DNA of 64,000 bases. It comes from BNXB01 sp031556375 (lineage in GTDB: Bacteria > Bacteroidota > Bacteroidia > Bacteroidales > Azobacteroidaceae). The stretch spans positions 51,913 to 115,912 of the forward strand of contig JAVBTA010000029.1 in the NCBI GenBank assembly GCA_031556375.1. Reading direction: 5' to 3'. The position numbers were made by a program, and so were the translations under genes. The notes beneath the pieces are model-generated. The model was not told the DNA's origin. It saw nothing but the letters and a program-made list of their open reading frames with translations, and did no database searches. The stretch's first letter is position 1. Each line of letters begins with the position of its first letter. Below are positions 1 through 7,760 of this stretch, one piece after another.

Positions 1-635
1 TATTGCTCTGGTCTTTTTAGCACTTGTGGTTTCATTATTATATGTAGAGCAATAAAATGAATTATTTTATCCAATAATGATTTTGTTTTATTGGATTTGA
101 TTGACTGGTAATATTTCTCTGTCTTTTGCAACAATTTTGATTCTAATTTCGCATCTAGAAATGGTGATGAATTAAATGGTAGTTTACAAATGTAGCTTCC
201 AGATAATATACCTCCAGCATACCTATAAAGAGTTTTCAATTCCGAAATTACATTATCCCCTCCAGCTATTTCATAAGTATTTAATGCAAATGTATATTTC
301 CCTGACAATGCCTGTTCCAAAACAAAATGACCTCTATCGATATATGTTTTTAAGGAACCTGGCATACTACTGGAGTATGTCGGCGAACCTATGACCACAC
401 CATCCGCATCAAAAATCATTTTGTTTATTTGTTCAACATTGTCATTAAAACAACAAATAGCATTACGATAACAACTCATACAACCAGTACAATTCTGCAG
501 TGAATAATCCGAAACATTGATGATCGAAACTTCTACATCATTTTTTCGCCTCAGATATTCAACCATTTTATTCAACAGTTTAGCTGTAGCCCCATTATTG
601 CGAGGACTTCCATTGATTATTATTATTTTTTTCAT
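1..635 (-). CDS. Flavodoxin-like NADPH-dependent FMN reductase (3' end cut by window edge)
   Basis: The reading frame is open from an ATG at 635 to the window edge, giving 211 visible codons and no stop. The N-terminus (KKIIIINGSPRNNGAT) is the phosphate-binding loop of flavodoxin-fold FMN reductases. A cysteine cluster follows (NCTGCMSCYRNAICC), as in iron-sulfur-flavoprotein-like and azoreductase-like members. The segment VVIGSPTYSSSMPGSLKTYIDR is the typical flavin-binding second half of the fold. The family moves electrons from NAD(P)H through FMN; the substrate here is unknown. It lies 28 bases behind an NTPase gene on the same strand and looks like the fourth gene of the operon that begins with the AvrD-like gene, which suggests a reductive tailoring step. 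That role is inference. Confidence 0.8.
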   Translation of the reverse strand, partial: MKKIIIINGSPRNNGATAKLLNKMVEYLRRKNDVEVSIINVSDYSLQNCTGCMSCYRNAICCFNDNVEQINKMIFDADGVVIGSPTYSSSMPGSLKTYIDRGHFVLEQALSGKYTFALNTYEIAGGDNVISELKTLYRYAGGILSGSYICKLPFNSSPFLDAKLESKLLQKTEKYYQSIKSNKTKSLLDKIIHFIALHIIMKPQVLKRPEQ

Positions 636-663
636 AATTCTTTCATCTTTTAATTTTACAAAT

Positions 664-1347
664 TCATTTACCATATTGAAATTCTTCCTTAAGCAATTCT
701 TTGGATTTTTCTGCATCGAGAATTATTTCTTCAAGACGACACCCATCATAAAGGCTAATCCCTAGATCATTTGTTATTCCTTGAATAAATGCAGGAACAT
801 CCCCATCCAATACCTTATATTTAATATTATTCTCTTGAAATATTTTGAAAAGACTTCTTTCAAAATATTCTTGAAATTTACCGTGAGTAGTGGAAATATT
901 TTGTGACGCAGGATTAATACGAAGATAGTATATCTCATCGTATGCAGTACTTGCATAATCAATTATGGTTCGATAAAGACGCATTCGATAGTCTTGATAT
1001 ATTTCCCTATGAAAAAAATCCTTAAAAGAGATTTTCTGAGACTCCAACATTAATTGCGCACGAGCCTCTCCGTATGCAATTTCATTAAACACAGAACCAT
1101 CTGAGATGAATCCAGGTTTACTTTCCTGTTTAATACGACTATGGAATCTGGCTAGCCCCAAAGAAAAAAGTTCTGATGTTGAATATTGTTTTGGATCTTT
1201 ATTCTTTCCATATATTTCAAAATACAAGGAATCAATATTTTCAACATGTACTCTAGGCAAATCCATTATTTTGCTCAATGAAAAAGAGGTAATTGTTTTT
1301 CCATTGCCATATGAACCTGTAAGTGCAATTTTATTTTTTGTTTTCAT
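664..1347 (-). CDS. P-loop NTPase/kinase-like protein, AAA_28-type, paralogue of its neighbour
   Basis: This 227-residue protein starts with a Walker A motif (TGSYGNGKT, residues about 10-18). It has a conserved GFISDGSVFNEIAYG segment near residue 80, probably a Walker B or base region. The layout resembles the small AAA_28/NadR-kinase-like NTPases, which often phosphorylate small molecules; the substrate is not evident. It is paralogous to the next gene upstream: both share the P-loop followed by T-TS-(F/Y)-(A/S)LS, the (T/S)-(E/D)-L-(F/Y)-(S/E)-LG segment and the GFISDGS block. Its start overlaps the end of that gene by 17 bases, so the two are translationally linked. Confidence 0.6.
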   Translation of the reverse strand: MKTKNKIALTGSYGNGKTITSFSLSKIMDLPRVHVENIDSLYFEIYGKNKDPKQYSTSELFSLGLARFHSRIKQESKPGFISDGSVFNEIAYGEARAQLMLESQKISFKDFFHREIYQDYRMRLYRTIIDYASTAYDEIYYLRINPASQNISTTHGKFQEYFERSLFKIFQENNIKYKVLDGDVPAFIQGITNDLGISLYDGCRLEEIILDAEKSKELLKEEFQYGK

Positions 1348-2065
1348 GTGATTTTAATTTATTACTATATTCTATTTCTATTGAATTTCGCTTTAACGTT
1401 TCTTTTTTTGCAAGGATTATAGCTTCTTCAATAGACATCTGAATTGGAATATTGAGAGTATGAACAATACGCATAAGCCGTTCTTCAATACTTCCTCCAG
1501 CAACAACATATGGTATTTTTAACTCTTCAATAATTTCCAATAAATAATCATTCGAAATACGTCTAAACTTTTCATTAACAGGCCTGTGACCATCCTTTTC
1601 TATCGGAAATTCTACTGGAAGATGTACAAAAACATCGTAACTTCTACGAGTATGCATCTTAACAAGTTTACCATAATAGCTATTAAATTCTAACATGGGA
1701 ATCAAATATGGAAAAAGTTTTGCCTTATGATAAAAACGTTTCACAAAATTTTCATTGGGATTTAAACCAATTTTTAACCTTGCCATCCCATATACCCATT
1801 CGTGTAACGCCGAACCATCAGAAATAAACCCATCCCTTAAACCAGACTCACACCGGACTCTTTCTGTTAGCCTTCGTATTCCAAGCTCATATAAGTCTGT
1901 TGGACTACACTCCTCCAATCGTTTGCCAGGAAGAATAACTGGCAAAATTTCCCGCATCGTTTGAGCATGGGTCCGAGAAATGCCTGTCAAATAGCTCAAT
2001 GCATATGAGGTAGTCGTTTTACCTGTAGAATAAGTCCCAGATATTGCAATTTTTAAATTTTTCAT
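1331..2065 (-). CDS. P-loop NTPase/kinase-like protein, AAA_28-type
   Basis: This 244-residue protein has Walker A GTYSTGKTTTS (residues about 9-19) and DGFISDGSALHEWVYG near residue 80. A basic middle part (RRSYDVFVHLPVEFPIEKDG) resembles the nucleotide-kinase core of NadR-like ATPases. Family members use ATP to phosphorylate a small substrate or act as switches; which applies here is not visible. It begins 12 bases after the AvrD-like gene and overlaps the following paralogous NTPase gene, so the three form one leftward operon. Two diverged copies side by side suggest two sequential reactions or a heterodimer. That is inference. Confidence 0.6.
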   Translation of the reverse strand: MKNLKIAISGTYSTGKTTTSYALSYLTGISRTHAQTMREILPVILPGKRLEECSPTDLYELGIRRLTERVRCESGLRDGFISDGSALHEWVYGMARLKIGLNPNENFVKRFYHKAKLFPYLIPMLEFNSYYGKLVKMHTRRSYDVFVHLPVEFPIEKDGHRPVNEKFRRISNDYLLEIIEELKIPYVVAGGSIEERLMRIVHTLNIPIQMSIEEAIILAKKETLKRNSIEIEYSNKLKSHENKK

Positions 2066-2077
2066 ATTATAATCATT

Positions 2078-3082
2078 TTAATAATTTAGTTGATACGCAA
2101 ACTTACACTCTGACAAACTATCTCCACCATTATAATCAAGTAAAAGAGTTGCAGCCCTATAATTTATGCCTACTGTATTTATTATAGAAGATTCCTTTAC
2201 TGTTATTCTGACCTTTGTTTGTCCTTTTATCGGTCTAAAATATTTACAATCTGCTGTTCTCATCCATAGATTACCTGCATCTTCCCTACTTATATCATCC
2301 AATGAGAATAAAAGAATTTGAGATAATTGTCCGGTAATAGGTATTATGTCGCAAAAAGTAATACATGGTTGATATGTTCTACTAATTCCTTCAAAATATG
2401 CTGAAAGTTCCTCGTTTACCAATTCAATATCAGCTTCAATAAATCGTTCTTCTTTATTAACAACCACATTTGTTATCTTATGCATAAGTATTTTATATCC
2501 GAGAGAATAGAACGATAGTTCTCCCCTTTTCTTCATGTTTGAAATCTTATCTAACGAGATTACTGCATTTCCATTACAAGTAGATAAACAAACCCGATTT
2601 TCGCAAGAAACATAATTAATTGCCAATCGAACGATTGCTTTCCCTATTTTAATTTCAAAAAGACAATCCACATGACAACCTGATTTTTTTTGAGATAATT
2701 TGGTGCATTTACAAGCCATATTCTCACATTCTTCTATACACCCATTCCCGACTTTTGAGATGAAATTATTAACCCATACTCTTTCAAGACATTCCTTTTT
2801 AAGATTGTCAATGATTTCCATATAGTACTCAACAAATTGAACTGCAATAATATACAACTCGAGAGAACCCAGATGAGGCTTTCTCTTGCCTCCATTCTTT
2901 TCCGACCACACTTCAGGCCATTGTACATTTAGGTTTCCGAGTAACGAATTGTCATATATTAATAGCTCGTCAATATCATATTTGATTTTTTTATAGTTGG
3001 AACTAAAATATCGTTTTTTATTCAATCCTAAAAAAGATTCCGGAGTATCATATTTTAATATTTTGTTTTCTACATTTTTCAT
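2078..3082 (-). CDS. AvrD-like protein (possible butanolide/C-glycolipid synthase)
   Basis: This 334-residue protein has no signal peptide or membrane segment. The layout resembles the AvrD family of Pseudomonas syringae and actinobacteria: an N-terminal LGLNKKRYF motif, then a PHLGSLELYIIAVQFVEYYM segment, and a C-terminal block GQLSQILLFSLDDISRED followed by LWMRTADCKYFRP. AvrD is known to be needed for production of syringolide lipids. The assignment rests on remembered motifs and no alignment was run. A cysteine-rich insertion (CIEECENMACKC, then CHVDC) near residues 115-135 is unusual and could bind metal. It is the first gene of a leftward operon with two P-loop NTPases and an FMN reductase, and it faces a TetR-type gene. 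An acyl-transfer or dehydratase role in making a small molecule is inference. Confidence 0.5.
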   Translation of the reverse strand: MKNVENKILKYDTPESFLGLNKKRYFSSNYKKIKYDIDELLIYDNSLLGNLNVQWPEVWSEKNGGKRKPHLGSLELYIIAVQFVEYYMEIIDNLKKECLERVWVNNFISKVGNGCIEECENMACKCTKLSQKKSGCHVDCLFEIKIGKAIVRLAINYVSCENRVCLSTCNGNAVISLDKISNMKKRGELSFYSLGYKILMHKITNVVVNKEERFIEADIELVNEELSAYFEGISRTYQPCITFCDIIPITGQLSQILLFSLDDISREDAGNLWMRTADCKYFRPIKGQTKVRITVKESSIINTVGINYRAATLLLDYNGGDSLSECKFAYQLNY

Positions 3083-3324
3083 GTTAATTATTTTATTTTT
3101 GTTTTATTATTATTTGTTAATCTGCCTTTTGTCACACAAGAAGTCCTAGGATAAAACAGCAAACCTTGTAATATTTTTTACACATTATTAGATTTTATTT
3201 TTCTAACATGCTAACAGCATTTGCTCCTGTGGACAAAACAACACACTACAGATCGTGAGCCTACAGCATATTGAATTCCATACAGTTAGCATAAATAAAG
3301 AAAATTTATTGTTTGGAATACACA
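3083..3324. other. Long AT-rich leader/intergenic stretch
   Basis: This 242-base stretch lies between the AvrD-like gene and the putative -7 box. A 68-codon frame covers part of it on the minus strand, but it has no ribosome site or family resemblance and overlaps the operator, so it is not called as a gene. No stable terminator or riboswitch fold was seen by eye. Confidence 0.4.
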
Positions 3325-3349
3325 CAAAGATACAAACAGTTTGTACTGT
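3325..3349 (-). promoter_or_regulatory. Operator palindrome and -7 box between the AvrD-like operon and the tetR-like gene
   Basis: Bases 3336-3349 read ACAGT-TTGT-ACTGT, an inverted repeat with 5-bp arms. It overlaps a second perfect palindrome, TACAAAC-A-GTTTGTA, at 3331-3345. On the minus strand, TATCTTTG at 3332-3325 fits the Bacteroidetes -7 consensus TAnnTTTG and would drive the AvrD-like operon with a leader of about 240 bases. The palindrome would then lie in the promoter spacer, a normal place for a TetR-type operator. The same motif recurs at 4442, 7266 and 7600. Confidence 0.5.
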
Positions 3350-3462
3350 GTAATAAATTACACTTGAAATAGAAAGATTATTAAAAAACAAAAACATTCT
3401 TTTTCCCAAGGATTATTTATTGCAATTGAAAAAATGAATTAATTTTATGAGATCCAACAATA

Positions 3463-4005
3463 ATGATTCAAAATATTGCAAGGCCGATTAATACAAGTAC
3501 GAAAGAAAATATTCTACTTCAGGCATTCATTTTATTCAGTAAAAAACCATACGACAAAGTAACATTTGAAGACTTAGAAAAAGCAACAGGCTTAAGACGA
3601 GGAGCATTACTTTATCATGTAAAAACAAAAATGAACCTGTTCAATGAGGTAATTGAATCATCTATACTAAATAGATCTTCAATCCTGAATATTCCAATTC
3701 AAGACAAAGATTGTCTGAAAAATTTCATTATTGAATCTCAAGCTCTTTATTACTACACTAATTACAATCAAATTTCAAAACAAGGATTTGATACAGAGAT
3801 TAAAGTATGAACTTTGGTTATAGATAAGGCAATCGAGAAGAAAGAAATCAAGCATAACATTGATGCAAACACGTTTGCTTTACTATTTCACAATCTTTAT
3901 TTAGAGCATGCCTATAATGCCGTTTCAGAAGAAATGGGTTGTAATGTTAGCTTGTTACAAAAAGAGTTATTGTCCTTATATGAACTTATAAGGGTAAACA
4001 AATAG
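3463..4005 (+). pseudogene. TetR-family transcriptional regulator interrupted by an in-frame TGA
   Basis: The first half (3463-3810) has a clear TetR DNA-binding domain: ENILLQAFILFSKKPYDKVT, then FEDLEKATGLRRGALLYHVK (residues about 15-55). After a TGA at 3808-3810 the same frame continues to 4005 with the remainder of a ligand-binding domain (VIDKAIEKKEIKHNIDANTF, then a C-terminus ending in IRVNK). The context EIKV-stop-TLVIDKAI fits a Trp codon (TGG) changed to TGA. The total of 180 codons is near the normal 190 or so. The gene is divergent from the AvrD-like operon and is the obvious candidate to bind the palindromes nearby. A truncated protein of 115 residues would keep the HTH but lose the dimer and ligand domain. 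Readthrough or a sequencing error are alternatives. Confidence 0.8.
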
Positions 4006-4434
4006 TTCAAAAATAGCAGATACATTCGGCAAGCTACATGTGGCAATTTGACTATACCTTTATTATTTTTCCTAATTTATTAAGGAAACCTGCGATCTCC
4101 CTAATTTCAAATTCAACTAGACATCCTTGATGAACAGCTCGCAATCTCGAAAGTAAGAACGTTGGGCATCTCAAATGTGATAAATCTTATCAAGAAATAA
4201 TTGATAAATATATTACCATCACTAAGGAAAATATCCTAACCCTACTTATTAAAAAGGATAAATTCCATCTACCAACAACATATGCACCTTTGACTCAAAT
4301 TTTATCTAGGACAGGATCTCTTTCTAGGTTAATAGGTTTGTGAGTACAATCAAGCATATTGAATACATAATTATTGAATCATTCTAATTCATCTATTATA
4401 TTTCTAAAATATTTTTTCATGAAAAATATTTGAT
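4006..4434. other. Non-coding stretch with decayed coding remnants
   Basis: No intact gene is seen here. A frame without a start codon runs from about 4137 to 4343 on the plus strand (ending PLTQILSRTGSLSRLIGL-stop) and could be the tail of a lost gene. It was not recognised. The base composition is AT-rich like the surroundings. Confidence 0.35.
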
Positions 4435-4455
4435 TAAATTTGCAGTCCATACTGT
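4435..4455 (+). promoter_or_regulatory. -7 box TAAATTTG overlapping operator GCAGT-CCAT-ACTGT
   Basis: TAAATTTG at 4435-4442 matches the Bacteroidetes -7 consensus TAnnTTTG. Starting at its last G, GCAGTCCATACTGT (4442-4455) is a near-perfect palindrome of the same form as those at 3336, 7266 and 7600. The lipoprotein start codon is 41 bases downstream. A repressor bound here would cover the transcription start. Confidence 0.55.
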
Positions 4456-4496
4456 TTATAACTATATTTATCGTTTAAAGAAATAAAAGAAAAAAC

Positions 4497-5000
4497 ATGA
4501 AACACTGGTATTTTTTATTATTCATATTGCTTATTACAGGATGTAATAAGGATGAGAAAGAGTTAGAGTATAGTGAAATTAAAATTGAAAAGAATTATCC
4601 TTATTCTTGTGAGAAAAAACCAATCAATGATATTGATAAAGATACATTAGAGTTATTCTCTCGCAATTTTTTTTTAATAAATTCGGATGTTCAATTAAAT
4701 GAGAATCCATTATTTAAACATTTTTCGGAAGAGTTAAAAGATGCATTAAAGAAATGTAATTTTGAAAAACAAACTTTAATTATTATTGCTTCTTCTTTTA
4801 TCAATGAAGTTACAGGCTTAAAATCCAATCTTGGATATAACAATTATTCTTCTGAATATATTTGTACTCAGACGGTGTATTGTAAGAATATTGGAAAACC
4901 AGTTGAAAGTGTTTATTTAATAATTAGTGCCTTTTCTGTGAATAAAATTCCAAACGATTCAAAACTTGTATTCAATAGTATAATGTTACCTGCTTCTTAG
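4497..5000 (+). CDS. Small lipoprotein of unknown function
   Basis: This 167-residue protein has a lipoprotein signal peptide (MKHWYFLLFILLITGC, acylated Cys at residue 16) followed by a charged NKDEKELE stretch, so it should be anchored in an outer or inner membrane facing the periplasm or surface. The rest (many Lys, Asn and Ser; cysteines near residues 39, 88, 123 and 128) matches no family I recognise. It stands alone behind a -7 box that overlaps an operator-like palindrome. That palindrome links it to the TetR/AvrD-like locus and to the lipoprotein pair at 5.8-7.2 kb. Confidence 0.7.
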   Translation: MKHWYFLLFILLITGCNKDEKELEYSEIKIEKNYPYSCEKKPINDIDKDTLELFSRNFFLINSDVQLNENPLFKHFSEELKDALKKCNFEKQTLIIIASSFINEVTGLKSNLGYNNYSSEYICTQTVYCKNIGKPVESVYLIISAFSVNKIPNDSKLVFNSIMLPAS

Positions 5001-5123
5001 ATCATTCAGACGATAGAATGATAAATTTAAGGTGTACTTTTTCTTTCTTTAAAATTAGTCTGAATAATTATGATGAGGATAATATTTCCTCTACAGAATA
5101 TCAGAAAATAGATGACCATGCTT

Positions 5124-5602
5124 TCACTTTTCCACGGAACCTCGCCAAACAAAGGTATAACGGTTCGAGGCAGATTCGATCTTCGTTCCGTCTATGTATT
5201 GGCCATCCAGACCTACATAGCCTGATTCCTGCAACAAAAGGACAATAGCGGAAAATAACTCTTTGATTTCTTCTTTCGGCCGGTTGCCCGGAAGTTGTTG
5301 ATCGTATGGAAATCCGGGGTTTGTTGCCTGACAACCACATAAAATCAAAGCTTTCTCTATCTTACGGCAAGAATAGAGATTATTCAAATAGGAATAAAAA
5401 CAGCTCTTTGAGCATCATGCGGGGATAGTACCTACTGGTACCTCCGCCCTTATACTTGGATAACAGATTTTCTATGAGTAAGCAATCAACGGTCTAATTG
5501 ACAATACGAACTGGATGATTTGAGAGTACTCTTTCTGATAAACTTACCGGAAAAAGTACATTTTGATTTGAGGTTAACTCTTTAAAATACTATCTTAGCC
5601 AT
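5124..5602 (-). pseudogene. Decayed IS1182-family transposase, N-terminal part
   Basis: Read leftward from an ATG at 5602, the pieces MAKIVF, then QNVLFPVSLSERVLSNHPVR, then KYKGGGTSRYYPRMMLKELF, then LYSCRKIEKA, then DGQYIDGTKIESASNRYTFV follow the order of IS1182-type transposase N-termini. They lie in different frames separated by at least two frameshifts and an internal TAG, and the coding sequence stops at 5124 before the catalytic half. The 11-base TGTACTTTTTC at 5033-5043 recurs inverted at 5550-5560 and may be a relic of the element. It is a dead fragment and marks this region as a place of past insertions. Confidence 0.75.
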
Positions 5603-5654
5603 GGCATTGAGTTGTTTGACAACGTTAAGATAATACTTTACGATATGGCAAAAT

Positions 5655-5688
5655 GCTAAAAGAGGCTATCCGGCATGAATAGCCCCTT
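5655..5688 (-). terminator. Probable intrinsic terminator of the lipoprotein pair
   Basis: On the minus strand AAGGGGCTAT (5688-5679) pairs with ATAGCCTCTT (5669-5660) across a 9-base loop, one G-T pair included, and a short T run follows. It lies about 75 bases after the stop of the leftward lipoprotein gene that ends at 5763. Confidence 0.5.
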
Positions 5689-5762
5689 AATATTCATATA
5701 TAAATGACCTACAATATTATGAAATATAGGACATCCCACATTAAGTTGTGTTTCTTTCTCTA

Positions 5763-6485
5763 TTATCGGGTCAAGACGGCATAATTAAATACATAGCCAG
5801 TACTTCTATCCCAATATGGATAACGAATTTCCATAATTATTGTTGGTTTGTTCACATCTTCACAATAAATCTCAAGCTGATGTGATATAAGTATATATTG
5901 GTTATGACTATTCACAAATGCTTCATATCCTCGTTGAGAGTATCCACTTTTTGTACTTGGAATTAATGCTGCTTGTGGAGATGGTAATGGCCCTCCTGAT
6001 TGATTAGATGCTAAATTAAAATAGACTGAGGCTTCTCTCCAATTACAGATATATGTTTTGTCTGGGTTTATCTTATTCACTGCGTCTAAATTAATTTCAT
6101 CACAAAATGACTTACTAAATTTACTTTTAAAATTTGAGCTTAGAATTTGAGTCGTACCATAAGGATGAAATTGGACTGAATATTGCTGAACACTAGCTCT
6201 TAACTGGTAGTCTTTTTCTTCAATTTTTGTATACCCATTATTTAACAATTCTTGTCTTCTCTGTTCTCCAGCTTTACTACAAAGTTCATTTAAATCTTTT
6301 TCAGTTTCAATATTAAATACTCTTGTATCAACCATTTCTGCCAACAATTTAGCCATTTGTTCTTCCGAAACAAATTTCCCATTTTCATATTCAGAGCTAT
6401 CACTTACAAATTCATCATTATTACATGAATAAAAAAACAACGAAAGCATAAATATGAATAAATAGATCAAATTAATTCTTTTCAT
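5763..6485 (-). CDS. Lipoprotein of unknown function (second of a pair)
   Basis: This 240-residue protein begins with a lipoprotein signal (MKRINLIYLFIFMLSLFFYSC, Cys at about 21), then an acidic linker NNDEFVSDSSEYE. An amphipathic segment near residues 40-80 (EEQMAKLLAEMVDTR, then EKDLNELCSKAGEQRRQELL) is followed by a Tyr- and Ser-rich mature domain. No family was recognised. It starts 21 bases after the upstream lipoprotein gene, so the two are one transcription unit read from the operator-bearing promoter near 7280. Secretion and co-transcription are seen or strongly implied; any binding role is unknown. Confidence 0.7.
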   Translation of the reverse strand: MKRINLIYLFIFMLSLFFYSCNNDEFVSDSSEYENGKFVSEEQMAKLLAEMVDTRVFNIETEKDLNELCSKAGEQRRQELLNNGYTKIEEKDYQLRASVQQYSVQFHPYGTTQILSSNFKSKFSKSFCDEINLDAVNKINPDKTYICNWREASVYFNLASNQSGGPLPSPQAALIPSTKSGYSQRGYEAFVNSHNQYILISHQLEIYCEDVNKPTIIMEIRYPYWDRSTGYVFNYAVLTR

Positions 6486-6506
6486 AATATATTTAATTTA
6501 TTTTGT

Positions 6507-7217
6507 TTAGTATCTCCATAAAGAATAATTCCATTCCACCTGAGCTGGGGTACATGGATAATCTTTGTTAATTGATGACCATTCATCGTTTACATGAAAA
6601 ATATGAGTAATTAGAGTGATAGGTGAAGATGTTGAACCTGCTTGATACCCTCTCAAATAATAATTAGTCCCTCCATTATAATAAGGTGCAAAACCACATC
6701 TCGGGGAGTCATTTTCAAAGAATGAGTAACCACTTGGAAAAGTCACTTTTGTTTCTACATATTTAACATAAGTTTGATATATCCTTCCTGAAATTAATCC
6801 AAAAATATTAGCCATATCAGCGTTGAACAACACTCTAGAAGCGCCCGAATTTCTGACACTAGAATATCCAGTAATGGTTATATCTTCAAGGCGATTATCC
6901 AAAGGTTCCTCATCAAAAATATCAAATGGGAATTTAGGCGGTGGTGGATAGATGCATCCTGGGATAATAGTATCGCTTATAACAGTAATTGTATCATCTA
7001 TTGAACCTGTGCTCCTTAATGATATTGTTACATCTTTTGACTCAATACCAAATAATTTAAATAGCTCTTCATAACTGCTAATTATAGGTATTGAATCGTT
7101 ATTTGTTTTTAACAGTGCCTTATCTTGTTGATGAAAGGCAGAAGAATCTTCAAGGAAATCATTTGAACACGAAAATAAAATTATCGAGAACAAAAGTAAT
7201 GGTAAAGAATTTCTCAT
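6507..7217 (-). CDS. Lipoprotein of unknown function (first of a pair)
   Basis: This 236-residue protein has the signal MRNSLPLLLFSIILFSC (Cys at about 17) and SNDFLEDSS after it. The mature part has a proline-rich patch (CIYPPPPKFPFD, residues about 88-100) and a Gly/Tyr-rich C-terminal half (YYNGGTNYYLRGYQAGS). I do not recognise a family. It is the first gene after a -7 box that overlaps one copy of the palindromic operator, in the same offset as at the lipoprotein gene at 4497, so both appear to be under the same regulator. Confidence 0.7.
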   Translation of the reverse strand: MRNSLPLLLFSIILFSCSNDFLEDSSAFHQQDKALLKTNNDSIPIISSYEELFKLFGIESKDVTISLRSTGSIDDTITVISDTIIPGCIYPPPPKFPFDIFDEEPLDNRLEDITITGYSSVRNSGASRVLFNADMANIFGLISGRIYQTYVKYVETKVTFPSGYSFFENDSPRCGFAPYYNGGTNYYLRGYQAGSTSSPITLITHIFHVNDEWSSINKDYPCTPAQVEWNYSLWRY

Positions 7218-7265
7218 AAAAAAAATAAATTTATAATTAATAGTAAAGTTTCACTCAATTATTAA

Positions 7266-7286
7266 ACAGTACAGACTGCAAATATA
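7266..7286 (-). promoter_or_regulatory. -7 box TATATTTG overlapping operator palindrome
   Basis: Minus-strand TATATTTG (7286-7279) fits TAnnTTTG. The palindrome ACAGT-ACAG-ACTGC at 7266-7279 starts at the last G of that box. Read on the minus strand, the region agrees at 18 of 20 bases with the one around 4440-4459. The downstream gene starts about 50 bases away. Confidence 0.55.
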
Positions 7287-7599
7287 AAAATAATATTTAA
7301 ATAAAAAAATAAATTTTAACAAAAACAAAAATATTAATTTTAGGATAACATCTGGAGAACCTTAAAATAACATAAAATTCATTTTAAATTTACTATGTAT
7401 ACAACTAAATATAAAAAACTGCAATTGTAAATATAAAATCAATACTTTCTTTTCCATTTCTATTATTTTCATAATAAATAAATAGGCTAATACTACCTTA
7501 CAGGAATACCCAAAAGAGTTAATGTCATTATATCATAAAACAATGCAATTTTTGCAATATTGTTGAAAACTCAAAAAATCCGAACTCTATTGTAATCAT

Positions 7600-7617
7600 A
7601 TACAGTTCAGACTGTAT
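7600..7617. promoter_or_regulatory. Most symmetric copy of the operator palindrome
   Basis: ATACAGT-TCAG-ACTGTAT has perfect 7-bp arms. It is the same motif as at 3336, 4442 and 7266. No good TAnnTTTG box is obvious next to it; the nearest downstream frame is the 23-codon one at 7689. Confidence 0.5.
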
Positions 7618-7688
7618 GTAATAATAACAATAAAAATAAAAAAAGTAATATAAAGATAAGATAATATCTATTCTCTCAAATGAGGACA

Positions 7689-7760
7689 ATGGATAGTCAA
7701 GGCAAATATTTGACTGATAACGATATTTCTCCTTATGCTATTTTTACTTTAGAACATTAA
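7689..7760 (+). CDS. Possible 23-residue peptide downstream of an operator
   Basis: An ATG with AGGAC seven bases before it opens a frame for MDSQGKYLTDNDISPYAIFT and three more residues, then TAA. It lies 70 bases after the palindrome at 7600. It could be a real small peptide or the start of a lost gene. Nothing in it is recognisable. Confidence 0.2.
   Translation: MDSQGKYLTDNDISPYAIFTLEH

Noticed and set aside
3203..3409. 68-codon frame on the minus strand before the AvrD-like gene
   Set aside because: It overlaps the operator and the -7 box, has no ribosome site and no recognisable content.
5018..5248. 76-codon frame on the plus strand
   Set aside because: Its second half is the antisense of the decayed IS1182 transposase, which explains the open frame.
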